A DNA stretch of 64,000 nucleotides from Yoonia sp. SS1-5 (GTDB lineage Bacteria; Pseudomonadota; Alphaproteobacteria; Rhodobacterales; Rhodobacteraceae), in NCBI RefSeq assembly GCF_038443705.2, contig NZ_CP151767.2, positions 1,612,001 to 1,676,000 on the forward strand, given 5' to 3'. The notes beneath the pieces are model-generated. The model did no database searches. It was not told the DNA's origin and saw nothing but the letters and a program-made list of their open reading frames with translations. Shown piece by piece: positions 9,163 through 18,267 of this stretch (its first letter is position 1; the number at the start of each line of letters is the position of its first letter). Position numbers and translations under genes: made by a program.

Positions 9163-10545
9163 TTAGCTGATCCGCTCCCTGATGACAGCTTGAATGGCCG
9201 CCAGCTCCCCCGCTACGCGCGTCACGCGCTCTGGCCGGTCATACAGGTCGGCCATGCGCGGGGGAAGGGGTGCCGTGACGCCAGAGGCCGCTTTTACCGC
9301 ATCTGGGAATTTAGCCGGATGGGCCGTTGCCAATGTGACCATCGGGGTGGGGCCAAGATGCGCCTCGGCCACGTGCACGCCCACGGCCGTATGCGGGCAG
9401 AGCAGTTCGCCATGGTTCTGCCGGTAGGTTTTGATCGCTTGGTGGGTTTCATCCTCGGATGCGCGGCCGGATTTGAACGTGTCCTTCAGCATCTGGTAGG
9501 CACCCTGACTGATCTGGAAGCCCCCTGATTTAAGGTCATCCATCTGCCCAGCCACAGCCGCCCCATCCCGCCCATATGCATCGAACAAGGCGCGTTCAAA
9601 GTTCGAACTGACCTGAATATCCATGGACGGGCTGATTGTGGGTGCAACCCCTTCCTTGGTGTAGGCGCCGGTCTGCAATGTGCGATGCAGGATATCATTG
9701 CGGTTGGTCGCAACAACCAGATCCGCAATCGGCAGTCCCATCCTTTTGGCAATATAGCCTGCAAAGATGTCGCCGAAATTTCCGGTAGGGACTGTAAAGC
9801 TGACCTGCCGATGCGGCGCGCCGAGCGATACGGCAGCGGTGAAGTAGTACACCACCTGTGCCAGCACTCTGCCCCAATTGATGGAATTCACGCCTGCCAG
9901 CTTTACCGCTTCGCGAAAGGCGAAGTCGTTGAACATGTTTTTGACCATGGCCTGACAATCGTCAAAGTCGCCATCCACGGCAAGCGCATGCACGTTGTCC
10001 TCGGTCGGGGTGGTCATCTGGCGGCGCTGTACCTCGGACACCCGGCCATGCGGGTAGAGGATAAAGACGTCAACGGCAGCCAGACCCCGAAAGGCCTCGA
10101 TCGCGGCAGAGCCGGTGTCGCCGGACGTAGCCCCGACGATCGTGACCCGGTCCCCGGACCGGCTGAGTGCTGCCTGAAACATCTGCCCGATCAGCTGCAT
10201 GGCAAAGTCTTTGAACGCCAGCGTGGGGCCGTGGAAAAGTTCCAGCAGGTAGTGGTTGCTGTCGAGTTGCACCAGCGGTGCGCGCGCGGCATGGCCAAAC
10301 CCGGCATACGCATTTGCAATCAGCGTTTTGAAGGTGGCGCCGTCAAACGTATCGCCAATAAAGGGGCGCATGACATCAAAGGCGACCTCTTCATAGGATT
10401 TGCCTGCCATTGCAGCAATCTGGGCCGGTGTCAGCGTTGGCACCGTGTCAGGGACGTAAAGGCCCCCATCGCGTGCCAGACCGGTCAACATGGCCTGTTC
10501 GAATGTCAGGGCCGGAGCTTGCCCACGGGTCGAGATATATTGCAT
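9163..10545 (-). CDS. thrC: threonine synthase
   Basis: Converts O-phosphohomoserine to threonine with PLP. The 460 residues match the long bacterial/fungal type of the enzyme. The PLP lysine is in LFHGPTLAFKDF (K near 112), and the phosphate-binding loop is seen as GATSGDTGSAA. The gene starts 4 bases after the SURF1 stop and its stop abuts the M16 start, so it is transcribed with the oxidase assembly genes or from within them. There is no obvious threonine leader peptide. Confidence 0.96.
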   Translation of the reverse strand: MQYISTRGQAPALTFEQAMLTGLARDGGLYVPDTVPTLTPAQIAAMAGKSYEEVAFDVMRPFIGDTFDGATFKTLIANAYAGFGHAARAPLVQLDSNHYLLELFHGPTLAFKDFAMQLIGQMFQAALSRSGDRVTIVGATSGDTGSAAIEAFRGLAAVDVFILYPHGRVSEVQRRQMTTPTEDNVHALAVDGDFDDCQAMVKNMFNDFAFREAVKLAGVNSINWGRVLAQVVYYFTAAVSLGAPHRQVSFTVPTGNFGDIFAGYIAKRMGLPIADLVVATNRNDILHRTLQTGAYTKEGVAPTISPSMDIQVSSNFERALFDAYGRDGAAVAGQMDDLKSGGFQISQGAYQMLKDTFKSGRASEDETHQAIKTYRQNHGELLCPHTAVGVHVAEAHLGPTPMVTLATAHPAKFPDAVKAASGVTAPLPPRMADLYDRPERVTRVAGELAAIQAVIRERIS

Positions 10546-10549
10546 CGCG

Positions 10550-11230
10550 TCAGCCGTCCTTTGGCGTGGTCGTCCTGTAGATCAGGTACAGGCTCATAAT
10601 CCCCCAGACCAAGGCCAGCAAGAACCAAGTGATCGCATATTCAAGATGGTCGTTCTTGATATTGGTCGTGCTGACCGGGAGCGGTGTCAGACGCGGATCA
10701 GCCGGGCTTGTGCTGCTGGCGACCACCATCAGCGGCGCTGTCTGCAGCTTTGCTGACATGTCGGTTACGTCGCGGGCAAACCAGATGTTCTTGTCCAGAT
10801 CGGGGGCCGGTGTGTTATTATTCTTGTCGTCGGGCCATAGCAGCGTCCCCGTGACCTGAACCGGTCCATCGGGTGGCGGTGCCGTTTTTGCCTCAAGAGG
10901 CAGCAACCCCTTGTCGAGCAGAATGATTGTGCCTTTATCGGTTTCGAAAGCCGTGATCACCCTGTAGCCGGTTCCAGCCTGCGTGCCGGAGGTCAGCACA
11001 TGCAGTTCATCGCCGACTGCCCTGCCTTGCAGAGTGACCCGCGTATATTCGTCTGCTTCTTCGGTGACGTCATCTCGCAGCGGGCCGGGTTCTTCTGCCA
11101 GCCGGGCATTGATATTCGCAAGGATGTCTTCCTTCCAGGCGAGCCTTTCTACTTGCCATAGCCCAAGGCTGATCAACACGCCGCAACCGGCGATCCCGAG
11201 GATCAGTGGGAAGAGTATCTTACGCAGCAT
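10550..11230 (-). CDS. SURF1 family oxidase assembly protein
   Basis: A 226-residue membrane protein needed for haem insertion and assembly of aa3-type cytochrome c oxidase. It shows the SURF1 layout: an N-terminal span followed by LGLWQVERLAWKEDIL, a large periplasmic domain, and a C-terminal span (about residues 195-218, HLEYAITWFLLALVWG). It lies downstream of subunit III, after a hairpin that may reduce read-through. Confidence 0.92.
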   Translation of the reverse strand: MLRKILFPLILGIAGCGVLISLGLWQVERLAWKEDILANINARLAEEPGPLRDDVTEEADEYTRVTLQGRAVGDELHVLTSGTQAGTGYRVITAFETDKGTIILLDKGLLPLEAKTAPPPDGPVQVTGTLLWPDDKNNNTPAPDLDKNIWFARDVTDMSAKLQTAPLMVVASSTSPADPRLTPLPVSTTNIKNDHLEYAITWFLLALVWGIMSLYLIYRTTTPKDG

Positions 11231-11248
11231 CGCGGGCCTTTTCGTAGA

Positions 11249-11276
11249 AAAACGCGCGAGGCCCCTCGCGCGTTTT
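11249..11276 (-). terminator. hairpin between coxC and SURF1
   Basis: AAAACGCGCGAG and CTCGCGCGTTTT form a perfect 12-bp stem with loop GCCC. On the minus strand it is followed by a short T-run, fitting a factor-independent or attenuating terminator after coxC. Confidence 0.65.
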
Positions 11277-11282
11277 GATCAG

Positions 11283-11308
11283 GTGGGATGGATCAAGATC
11301 CATCTTAC
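11283..11308. repeat. GTAGGATGGGT-type palindrome, copy 1
   Basis: A 26-bp inverted repeat, GTGGGATGGATC-AA-GATCCATCTTAC, with two positions that are G-T pairs. It has the same length and outer sequence as the copies at 13956, 35045 and 36717. It sits between coxC and the SURF1 gene. Confidence 0.65.
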
Positions 11309-11322
11309 GGGCGTGGCGCCTG

Positions 11323-12123
11323 TTAGCCGCCCCAGACGTACACAGCGGCAAAGAGGAACAGCCAGACCACATCAACAAAGTGCCAGTACCAGGCGGCCGC
11401 TTCGAAGCCCACATGCTTTTCCGGGGTGAAATGCCCGCTTTGCAGCCGGAATAGGCAGACCAGGAGGAAGATCGTCCCGATAAAGACATGCGCCCCGTGA
11501 AAGCCCGTCGCCATAAAGAAGTTGGCCCCGTAGATGTTGCCCGAAAACCCGAATGCCGCGTGGCTGTATTCGTAGATCTGGAACACGGTGAACAGCGCGC
11601 CCAGCGCAACGGCCAGGATCAGCCCCCATTTCATATCTTCGCGGTTATTTTCATGCACCAGCGCATGGTGCGCCCAGGTGGCCGCGGCCCCAGAGCAGAG
11701 CAGGATCAGCGTGTTGATCAGCGGCAGATGCCAGGGATCAAACGTTTCGATCCCCGCAGGTGGCCAGACCCCATCAACCGCAGGGCTTTGCGGACCCATC
11801 GGATACATCGCATGTTTGAAAAAGGACCAGAACCAGGCGGCAAAGAACATCACTTCGGACATGATGAACATGATAAACCCATAGCGCAGGCCGATCCGCA
11901 CGACAGGCGTATGATCACCAACCCGGCTTTCGGCCACCACTTCGGCCCACCACGCATACATCACGTAGAGGATCGCCGCGAGCCCGGCCAGGAACATGTA
12001 GGGTCCGGATCCATGCATCCAGATCACGGCCCCAAACAGCATGACGAACCCGCCAATGCCGCCGATCATTGGCCAGATGGATGGCGGGAGAATGTGGTAA
12101 TCGTGGTTCTTTGCGTGCGCCAT
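11323..12123 (-). CDS. coxC: cytochrome c oxidase subunit III
   Basis: Subunit III of the aa3-type cytochrome c oxidase, 266 residues with seven membrane spans. Family features include [16 protein letters not shown] with a conserved glutamate near residue 90, [17 protein letters not shown], and the C-terminal [15 protein letters not shown] plus [14 protein letters not shown]. It lies downstream of the copper chaperone gene ctaG with a 26-base gap. Subunit I is not in the window; it is often unlinked in this order. Confidence 0.97.
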   Translation of the reverse strand: MAHAKNHDYHILPPSIWPMIGGIGGFVMLFGAVIWMHGSGPYMFLAGLAAILYVMYAWWAEVVAESRVGDHTPVVRIGLRYGFIMFIMSEVMFFAAWFWSFFKHAMYPMGPQSPAVDGVWPPAGIETFDPWHLPLINTLILLCSGAAATWAHHALVHENNREDMKWGLILAVALGALFTVFQIYEYSHAAFGFSGNIYGANFFMATGFHGAHVFIGTIFLLVCLFRLQSGHFTPEKHVGFEAAAWYWHFVDVVWLFLFAAVYVWGG

Positions 12124-12149
12124 GTGCTGCGCTCCCTATCGGCTGGTCG

Positions 12150-12767
12150 TTAGTATGTTTCTATGGCGCCTTCAGGCGCCGGTGTCAAAGTGGATGGTGT
12201 CTGCAGAGTAGCCTGGCGGGCGTCCTCGGGCAGATCTATCTGGTAGAACGTGTAGCTGAGCGTGATCGTATGAACATATTGCCCCTCGCGGTCGTCAACG
12301 ATGGCCGGGTCCACAAAGAAACTCACCGGCATCATGACGGTCTGCCCGGGCTGCAACACCTGTTCTGTAAAGCAGAAACACTCGATCTTGTCGAAAAACG
12401 CGCCGGCCTCGTAAGGCGTCACGTTGTAGGCAGCCTGGCCCGCGATAGGCACGTCATAAGGGTTATGCGCTTCGTAAAATGCCAAACCGGTTTCGCCGAT
12501 CCGGATCTCCATCTCGCGCACTTCGGGTTTGAACGTCCACGGCATATCGCGTTCCAGCGATGCATCAAAGCGGACCGTGATTGTCTGATCAAGGATCACG
12601 TCGCTGCCGGCCTCGGCGACATTGGTGGCCCCGCCAAAGCCGGTGACCCGGCAAAACCAGTCGTAAAACGGAACAGATGCCCATGCGAGCGCACCCATCA
12701 GGATGACAACACTGGTTGCCTGCGCAGCGGTCCGTTGCGGGCCTTTCAGTTTTGGAAACAGTGTCAT
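12150..12767 (-). CDS. ctaG: cytochrome c oxidase assembly protein CtaG (Cox11)
   Basis: Copper chaperone for the CuB site of cytochrome c oxidase. It has one N-terminal membrane anchor (about residues 15-35), a periplasmic immunoglobulin-like domain, the copper motif CFCF at about 130-133, and a third cysteine in WFCRVTGFGG near 39. At 205 residues it has family length. The start overlaps the stop of the preceding small membrane protein gene by ATGA. Confidence 0.96.
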   Translation of the reverse strand: MTLFPKLKGPQRTAAQATSVVILMGALAWASVPFYDWFCRVTGFGGATNVAEAGSDVILDQTITVRFDASLERDMPWTFKPEVREMEIRIGETGLAFYEAHNPYDVPIAGQAAYNVTPYEAGAFFDKIECFCFTEQVLQPGQTVMMPVSFFVDPAIVDDREGQYVHTITLSYTFYQIDLPEDARQATLQTPSTLTPAPEGAIETY

Positions 12768-12967
12768 TCGCTGCCCCCTTCAACCGGCACGATCTGCGGG
12801 CGCGCCACATGATCAAATTTTTCAAACTGGGCCGCATCGCCCAATTGCAGGACCTTGACCACGGTTAATCCAAAAACGATGCCGATAAAGCCAATCAGCA
12901 ATAGTCCCACCCCAACATTCCGCCCCTTGCGGCGGTTGTGCAGTTCGTGTTCGACCTTGATTGCCAT
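12764..12967 (-). CDS. small single-span membrane protein of cox cluster
   Basis: A 67-residue protein with a basic N-terminus (HELHNRRKGRNVG), one membrane span (about 18-40) and a hydrophilic tail. Short proteins of this kind sit between ctaB and ctaG in many Rhodobacterales cox clusters and are presumed oxidase assembly factors or accessory subunits. It is tied in by both ends: its ATG overlaps the ctaB stop (TGATG) and its stop overlaps the ctaG start (ATGA). A GTG one codon upstream is possible. Confidence 0.8.
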   Translation of the reverse strand: MAIKVEHELHNRRKGRNVGVGLLLIGFIGIVFGLTVVKVLQLGDAAQFEKFDHVARPQIVPVEGGSE

Positions 12968-13899
12968 CACCAGCCCCCAAGAGCGGATTGACGCAAGGCG
13001 GCCTCGACCAACAAGGCCCCGAAATGCGCAAAAAGATAGTAGAGCGATACTTTGAACACCCCGATTTCGACCTTGTGCTTGTCAGCCTCGCAATCGGCGT
13101 CAGTCCGGCGCCAGATATCATACGCGCCTTTGAGGAACCAGGCATTCATCACGGCAGCCACGGCCAGGTAGACCGGGCCACCGATGGACGTGAAACCAAG
13201 GCCAATCGCAACCGGAACAAGGAGCAATGTGTAGACAATCACGTGACGACGCGTGGCATCACGCCCATGTGTCTCGGTCAGCATGGGCACACCGGCATTC
13301 CCGTAGTCGGATTTCACGAACAGGGCCAGCGCCCAGAAATGCGGCGGCGTCCACATGAAGATCAGCGCAAACATCAGCATGCTTTCGACGCTGACGCCAC
13401 CTGTTGCCACCGCCCAGCCCAGCATTGGGGGGAATGCGCCTGCAGCCCCGCCAATAACGATATTCTGGGGCGTGGCCCGCTTGAGCCACATGGAATAGAT
13501 GACCGCATAAAAGAAAATCGTGAATGCCAGGATCCCGGCAGCCAGCCAGTTCGTCGCAAGGGCCAGAAGGATCACCGCAAAGCCCGACAGGCCCAGACCA
13601 ATGCCCAGCGCCTCACCAGGAGCAACACGGCCCGAGGGGATGGGACGACCAGCAGTCCGGCGCATCTTTGCGTCGATATCCGCATCCCACCACATGTTCA
13701 GGGCGCCTGATGCACCTGCGCCGACGGCAATGCAAAGGATGGCCACAAACCCGATGAACGGATGTACCGGGACGGGTGCGACCAACAGGCCAACAAGCGC
13801 GGTGAACACGACCAACGACATCACGCGTGGCTTCAGCAGGGCGAAATAGTCACCCATGCTTGCCTCATACGGCGCCTCTTGCATGCTGATGTCACTCAT
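12967..13899 (-). CDS. ctaB: protoheme IX farnesyltransferase
   Basis: Haem O synthase, which attaches a farnesyl group to haem B as the first step to haem A for the oxidase. It is a UbiA-type membrane prenyltransferase of 310 residues with about nine spans. The first aspartate-rich motif is WWDADIDAKMRRTAGRP, and the second region is YTLLLVPVAIGLGFT. It lies between coxB and ctaG in the conserved order. The short gap to coxB holds a palindromic repeat. Confidence 0.96.
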   Translation of the reverse strand: MSDISMQEAPYEASMGDYFALLKPRVMSLVVFTALVGLLVAPVPVHPFIGFVAILCIAVGAGASGALNMWWDADIDAKMRRTAGRPIPSGRVAPGEALGIGLGLSGFAVILLALATNWLAAGILAFTIFFYAVIYSMWLKRATPQNIVIGGAAGAFPPMLGWAVATGGVSVESMLMFALIFMWTPPHFWALALFVKSDYGNAGVPMLTETHGRDATRRHVIVYTLLLVPVAIGLGFTSIGGPVYLAVAAVMNAWFLKGAYDIWRRTDADCEADKHKVEIGVFKVSLYYLFAHFGALLVEAALRQSALGGW

Positions 13900-13955
13900 C
13901 TGCTACCTTCCGGACTTGCCCTGACAAAGCGCGACAGCGGGTCACGCGATCCGTC

Positions 13956-13980
13956 GTAGGATGGGTCTTGACCCATCCTC
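13956..13980. repeat. GTAGGATGGGT-type palindrome, copy 2
   Basis: GTAGGATGGGT-CTTG-ACCCATCCTC, an inverted repeat between coxB and ctaB. It matches the outer half of the copies in the ser cluster. The right arm end differs slightly. Confidence 0.65.
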
Positions 13981-13988
13981 AAACGGGA

Positions 13989-14822
13989 TCAGGACGTTCC
14001 TTTTGCTTCGCTCATCCAGGTGTCGTAGGTTTCCTGGCTGACCACTTTTACGGTAATCGGCATATAGGCATGATCCTTGCCGCAAAGTTCCGAACATTGG
14101 CCAAAATAGATGCCTTCACGCTCGGCTGCGAACCACAACTGCGCCAAACGCCCGGGAACGGCATCCTGCTTGACCCCAAAAGCAGGGATCGTCCAGGAGT
14201 GGATAACATCTGCGGCAGTCACATCCATGACCACTGTTGCGCCAACGGGAACGACGACAGCTGTGTCGGTCGCCAGCAGATATTCGTCCTGGCTGTAGCC
14301 GAATTCTTCTAACTCATCGCGCGCCAGCATGAAGCTTTCAAAGCTGACGCCTTCATCGACATATTCATAGCCCCAGTACCACTGGTAGCCGGTGACCTTG
14401 ATCGTGATATCCGCTTCGGGAATTTCCTGCTGTTTGAACAACACAGGTAGCGAAAACGCCCCGATAAAGACAAGGATCACAATCGGAACGACGGTCCAGG
14501 CCACTTCCAGAGGCGAGTTATGGGTAAAGGTTGCAGGAACAGGCTGCTTCTTTTGGTTATAGCGGATCGCGACCCAGGCCAGCAGGCCGGTCACAAACAG
14601 CGAAATCAGCGTGATGACGACCAACAACATGCCGTCCAGCCACTGGACATCACGGGCCAGCTCGGTTGCGGCTGGCTGAAAACCTGTGCCACCCGGTTGC
14701 GGCTTTCCGACAATCTCGAGTTCCTGGTTGACGTCCTGCGCCATCGCGGAACTGCCGGCGATCACAAGACCAGCCGTTGTCCAAAGTGAGGTTGTTAAGG
14801 TTTTCAGTCGCATATTCTTCAC
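13989..14822 (-). CDS. coxB: cytochrome c oxidase subunit II
   Basis: Electron-entry subunit of the aa3-type oxidase, 277 residues. It has a signal peptide (cleavage near AMA-QD), two membrane spans (about 62-87 and 108-128) and a periplasmic cupredoxin domain. The CuA ligands are visible: H near 208, then C-SEL-C at about 243-247, H near 251 and M near 254; the aromatic electron-entry patch is YQWYWGYEY. It leads the minus-strand oxidase cluster and is divergent from tldD, so its promoter is in the 173-bp gap 14823-14995. Confidence 0.97.
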   Translation of the reverse strand: MKNMRLKTLTTSLWTTAGLVIAGSSAMAQDVNQELEIVGKPQPGGTGFQPAATELARDVQWLDGMLLVVITLISLFVTGLLAWVAIRYNQKKQPVPATFTHNSPLEVAWTVVPIVILVFIGAFSLPVLFKQQEIPEADITIKVTGYQWYWGYEYVDEGVSFESFMLARDELEEFGYSQDEYLLATDTAVVVPVGATVVMDVTAADVIHSWTIPAFGVKQDAVPGRLAQLWFAAEREGIYFGQCSELCGKDHAYMPITVKVVSQETYDTWMSEAKGTS

Positions 14823-14995
14823 CTAATATCGTCGCACCTTGCGATGCAGCCCCTGGCGGCCCCATCCAAGGGATGGATGGAATCCCGTTGTATCTTGACG
14901 TCCGTCTCCCATATCCTGCGAAACAACTCAAGAACCCCTGTTGCGGCAAACAGACGCTTTTCGCCACAATAATCAGCCCCCTTAAAGGAAACCGC

Positions 14996-16417
14996 ATGTC
15001 CGACGACCCATTTCGCCCCTTCGAGACGATGCTTGATCCCGATCGGGCGCTCGCTTTGCTGCGCGAGGCAACCGCTGGCGCGGATGACGGGGAACTTTTC
15101 CTCGAGCGGCGCAGATCAGAGGCGCTGTCACTTGATGACGGGCGCATCAAGACAGCCAGCTTTGACGCCAGCGAAGGATTTGGCCTGCGTGCGGTCAGGG
15201 GCGAGACCGCCGGATATGCCCATTCCACAACAATTGACGAGCACGCGCTGAAACGTGCCGTGGCAACCGCCCGGCTGGCCGTTGGCGACGGCGGCGGCAC
15301 GATGGCTGCTGCCCCCGCAGGCACGAACCGCAAACTCTATACGGACGAAAATCCGATGGCTCAGGCCAGCTTTCCGGTCAAAATTGATGTGCTGCGCGAC
15401 ATCGACGATTTTGCGCGCGGACTGGATAAACGCGTGGTACAGGTCAGCGCCTCGCTTGCCGCCTCACATCAGGAGGTCGTGATCCTGCGCCCCGAAGGCA
15501 TGCTCGTCACCGATACGCGCCCGATGTCGCGGCTGTATATCAGCGTCATCGTCGAGGAAAACGGGCGGCGTGAAAGCGGGGCCATGGGCGGGGGCGGACG
15601 CGCCGGGCTAACCGGCTTGATCACACCGGAACATTGGCAGCCGGTCGTGCAAGAGGCGCTGCGCATTGCCCTTGTCAACCTGCAGGCAGAACCCGCACCG
15701 GCCGGTGTGCTGGATGTTGTGCTTGGCCCCGGCTGGCCGGGCATCCTGCTGCACGAGGCCATCGGGCATGGGCTGGAAGGCGACTTTAACCGCAAGGGCT
15801 CCAGCGCCTTTGCGGGGCTGATGGGTCAGCAAATTGCGGCCAGCGGTGTGACCGTGCTGGATGATGGCACCATCCCTGACCGCCGCGGATCAATTACCGT
15901 CGATGACGAAGGCACACCCAGCGGCAAGAATACCCTGATCGAAGACGGGGTTTTGGTGGGTTACGTGCAGGACCGGCAAAATGCGCGCCTGATGGGCGTC
16001 GCCCCCACTGGAAACGGGCGGCGCGAAAGCTTTGCGCACGCGCCGATGCCGCGGATGACAAATACCTACATGCTTGCCGGCGACACGCCACCCGACGCGC
16101 TTGTGGCGGACCTGAAAGACGGCATCTACGCGGTCGGATTTGGCGGCGGCCAGGTTGATATCACCAACGGCAAGTTCGTATTCAGCTGCACCGAAGCCTA
16201 TCGCGTCAAGAACGGGGTTGTGGGCGCACCCGTGAAAGGCGCGACGCTGATTGGCGACGGGGCCACCGCCCTCAAGCAAATCCGCGGCGTCGGTAACGAC
16301 CTGGAATTGGATCCCGGCATCGGCAATTGCGGCAAGGCCGGACAATGGGTGCCGGTTGGGGTCGGGCAACCAAGCCTGTTGATCGGCGGGCTGACCGTCG
16401 GCGGGGCGGCAACCTAG
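14996..16417 (+). CDS. tldD: metalloprotease TldD
   Basis: TldD half of the TldD/TldE zinc protease that trims peptides such as microcin precursors and acts on some toxin-antitoxin and modified peptides. The zinc motif HEAIGH lies near residue 252 in LLHEAIGHGLEGD, and the C-terminal GGL-type end is present; 473 residues is normal. ATG 14996 has AAAGGA upstream; longer in-frame starts run into the coxB promoter gap. TldE is not in this window. Confidence 0.95.
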   Translation: MSDDPFRPFETMLDPDRALALLREATAGADDGELFLERRRSEALSLDDGRIKTASFDASEGFGLRAVRGETAGYAHSTTIDEHALKRAVATARLAVGDGGGTMAAAPAGTNRKLYTDENPMAQASFPVKIDVLRDIDDFARGLDKRVVQVSASLAASHQEVVILRPEGMLVTDTRPMSRLYISVIVEENGRRESGAMGGGGRAGLTGLITPEHWQPVVQEALRIALVNLQAEPAPAGVLDVVLGPGWPGILLHEAIGHGLEGDFNRKGSSAFAGLMGQQIAASGVTVLDDGTIPDRRGSITVDDEGTPSGKNTLIEDGVLVGYVQDRQNARLMGVAPTGNGRRESFAHAPMPRMTNTYMLAGDTPPDALVADLKDGIYAVGFGGGQVDITNGKFVFSCTEAYRVKNGVVGAPVKGATLIGDGATALKQIRGVGNDLELDPGIGNCGKAGQWVPVGVGQPSLLIGGLTVGGAAT

Positions 16418-16890
16418 TTGCAGCGTCACAGGGGCCATGAACTGGACCCAACCAGTCTTTCAAGAGACAGCCACGTGGCCAGTTTCGCATATCTCCGCAA
16501 TCAACTTCAGGCGTTTGCAGGACAAAACAAGCGCGTCCGGTCTATATCTATATTGGACGCTGGCCCTGACAGCCGCGCTGTGCGTCATGACATATCGCAG
16601 AGCCCACTTAATGCGGCGCCACTTGCGAGTGGACCTGTCGCGGTTTGATGCCGCTCCTTTAATGGCCTTTACTGCAACAAAGGATCGTGCCCCGGCACGA
16701 CTTCCTTTGCGCTTGATCTCTGCCATATGGTCTTTGCGTTCCTGATTGTCGGCGACGACCAAGGCCACTGCTGACTTGCAGATCCCGGCCATCGGGCGCT
16801 GTTGCAGCCGCTTTTTCGTGACTTTGACGCAATTGGTACCTGTGATCAGCGCCCGCCTATTCGCGGCAGGAGCGACGAAAAACTTTTTTT
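16418..16890. other. gene-poor stretch after tldD
   Basis: About 470 bases without a convincing gene. The open frames on both strands lack ribosome sites and their basic, low-complexity translations match no family I recognise. The right edge leads into an ECF-type promoter. Confidence 0.5.
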
Positions 16891-16919
16891 GAACCTTTTT
16901 CGAACCGGGCGGCACTTAC
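16891..16919 (+). promoter_or_regulatory. ECF-type promoter, site 1
   Basis: GAACC-N16-GCACTTAC, the same two boxes with the same spacing as at 17611 and 20438. It is 66 bases before the PF03640-like lipoprotein gene. It is probably read by the ECF sigma factor encoded downstream. Confidence 0.75.
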
Positions 16920-16985
16920 CAGTACGAAAACAAATTTGGACTGCCCGTTTGGGGCGTTCCTTCAGATAACAGTAGGAGTTTTGAG

Positions 16986-17333
16986 ATGAAATTGATTGCA
17001 GCACTTGCCGCCGCCGTTTTGGTCACCGCCTGTGATGAGGCTTACGCCGATGGGCATAGTGTCCTGGCCGCCCCGAACGGGATGACCCTTTATACCTTTG
17101 ACAAGGACAGCGCCGGTACATCGAATTGCTATGATAGCTGTGCCGTCAGCTGGCCCCCATATCTGGCACAGGCCGGGGCGGCAGCGCCTGCCGGATTTTC
17201 GATCATTGAGCGCCGTGATGGGACCAGCCAATGGGCCAAAGGCGGTGAGCCGCTTTACTTCTGGCAAGGTGACAGCGCCCCTGGTGACACAAATGGCGAT
17301 GGTGTTGGCGGTGTCTGGCATGTGGCCCGCTAG
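16986..17333 (+). CDS. secreted-repeat lipoprotein (PF03640/COG4315-like)
   Basis: A 115-residue lipoprotein. The signal peptide has a lipobox ending in LVTAC at residue 16. The mature part carries the paired motifs of the 'secreted repeat of unknown function' family: GMTLYTFDKDSAGTSNCYDSC followed by WPPYLA, and QWAKGGEPLYFWQGD with PGDTNGDG. The family is secreted and of unknown function, often with redox-active cysteines. A GTAGGAG ribosome site precedes it. The strong ECF-type promoter upstream and the hairpin downstream make it a single-gene member of the sigma regulon. Confidence 0.88.
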   Translation: MKLIAALAAAVLVTACDEAYADGHSVLAAPNGMTLYTFDKDSAGTSNCYDSCAVSWPPYLAQAGAAAPAGFSIIERRDGTSQWAKGGEPLYFWQGDSAPGDTNGDGVGGVWHVAR

Positions 17334-17342
17334 TGCGTAACT

Positions 17343-17371
17343 GCTCGGGTCGCCGGACCGGCGACCTGAGC
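17343..17371 (+). terminator. hairpin terminator after lipoprotein gene
   Basis: GCTCGGGTCGCCGG and CCGGCGACCTGAGC form a long stem with one G-T pair, 10 bases after the stop. ATTT follows directly, and a T6 run lies about 15 bases further on. Confidence 0.7.
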
Positions 17372-17610
17372 ATTTAACGAGTGACTTTTTTACAAAATCC
17401 TCCGCGAAACCATCATTTTCAACCAGTATTCATAGAAGTATTGAACGGTCATTTTTTTTGTCTTTCGCCGTCGTTTTGGGGGATGCGGCGAAAGACTTTT
17501 GCCACCTGCAGTTGCGTCTTTTCCAACGACGCGCGAAGATGTTAGCGTTCGTTGGACGTTGTTTTGCCAAGTACGCTTTTCAGCAGCACGAAAAAAATAT
17601 CAAACAGCAT

Positions 17611-17639
17611 GAACCTTTTGCCCGAACCTGGGCACTTAC
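17611..17639 (+). promoter_or_regulatory. ECF-type promoter, site 2 (autoregulatory)
   Basis: GAACC-N16-GCACTTAC directly upstream of the ECF sigma gene start at 17668. The predicted transcript start leaves a leader of about 20-25 bases. It lies inside the longer open frame that begins at 17458, which argues against that longer start. Confidence 0.75.
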
Positions 17640-17667
17640 ACTCAAACAACAAGAGATTTTTGGCGAA

Positions 17668-18267
17668 ATGCGCATTCTCAAGTCCATATTAAGTGGCCCT
17701 GATACCCCCGCCCCGATGTCCGACATGGACATGCTGCGGGCGATTGCCGCAGGGGACATGCAAGCGTTTGAGCAGCTGCACCGCAAGTATTTCCCCAAGC
17801 TGATGCATTTTGCCCGCCGGATTACAGATAGCGCCGAGGTGGCCGAGGAAGTGGCCAATGATGTACTGCTGACCGTCTGGAAAACGGCAGATCGGTTCGA
17901 GGGACGATCAAAACCCTCGACCTGGATCTTTGGGATCGCCTATCGCATGTCGATCAAGCAGCGCCAGAAACTGGGGTTACGCAAGGGCGATGTGGAACTT
18001 GACGAGACCCTGATCGGTGATGATGCGGATGTGGCCGAGCAGGTCGCGATCTCGGCAGATCTGATGAAGGCGATGCAGCAGTTGAAACCAGAGCTGCGCG
18101 CGGTCGTCGAGCTAACCTATTATAACGGCTATCTTTATACCGAGATTGCCGAAATCCTCGATTGTCCGGTTGGGACAGTCAAAACACGCATGATGACAGC
18201 ACGCAGCCAGCTGCGCGGGATGCTGTCGGATCATGATCGATCGGGTGACCAAAATGAAGTTGCATGA
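17668..18267 (+). CDS. ECF RNA polymerase sigma factor
   Basis: A 199-residue extracytoplasmic-function sigma factor with sigma region 2 (about residues 35-100: AFEQLHRKYFPKLMHFARRI, then AEEVANDVLLTVWKTADRFEG) and region 4 (about 135-190: AVVELTYYNGYLYTEIAEIL, then CPVGTVKTRMMTARSQLR). A longer frame starts at 17458, but I chose ATG 17668 because the promoter-like site at 17611-17639 would otherwise lie in the coding region and because homology begins after this point. The anti-sigma gene overlaps its end. The same promoter motif precedes its own gene, the PF03640-like lipoprotein and the RTX gene, so it probably drives its own transcription. Confidence 0.93.
   Translation: MRILKSILSGPDTPAPMSDMDMLRAIAAGDMQAFEQLHRKYFPKLMHFARRITDSAEVAEEVANDVLLTVWKTADRFEGRSKPSTWIFGIAYRMSIKQRQKLGLRKGDVELDETLIGDDADVAEQVAISADLMKAMQQLKPELRAVVELTYYNGYLYTEIAEILDCPVGTVKTRMMTARSQLRGMLSDHDRSGDQNEVA

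Noticed and set aside
14862..14876. CCATCC-AAG-GGATGG hairpin in the coxB/tldD gap as a fifth GTAGGATGGGT repeat
   Set aside because: Only a 6-bp arm matches and the outer GTAGG/CTTAC part is missing, so it may be chance.
16460..16915. 151-codon minus-strand frame between tldD and the lipoprotein gene
   Set aside because: No ribosome site, basic low-complexity translation, no family resemblance, and it overlaps the promoter of the lipoprotein gene.
17458..17667. N-terminal extension of the ECF sigma factor
   Set aside because: It would place the promoter-like site GAACC-N16-GCACTTAC inside the gene, has no ribosome site, and lies outside sigma homology.
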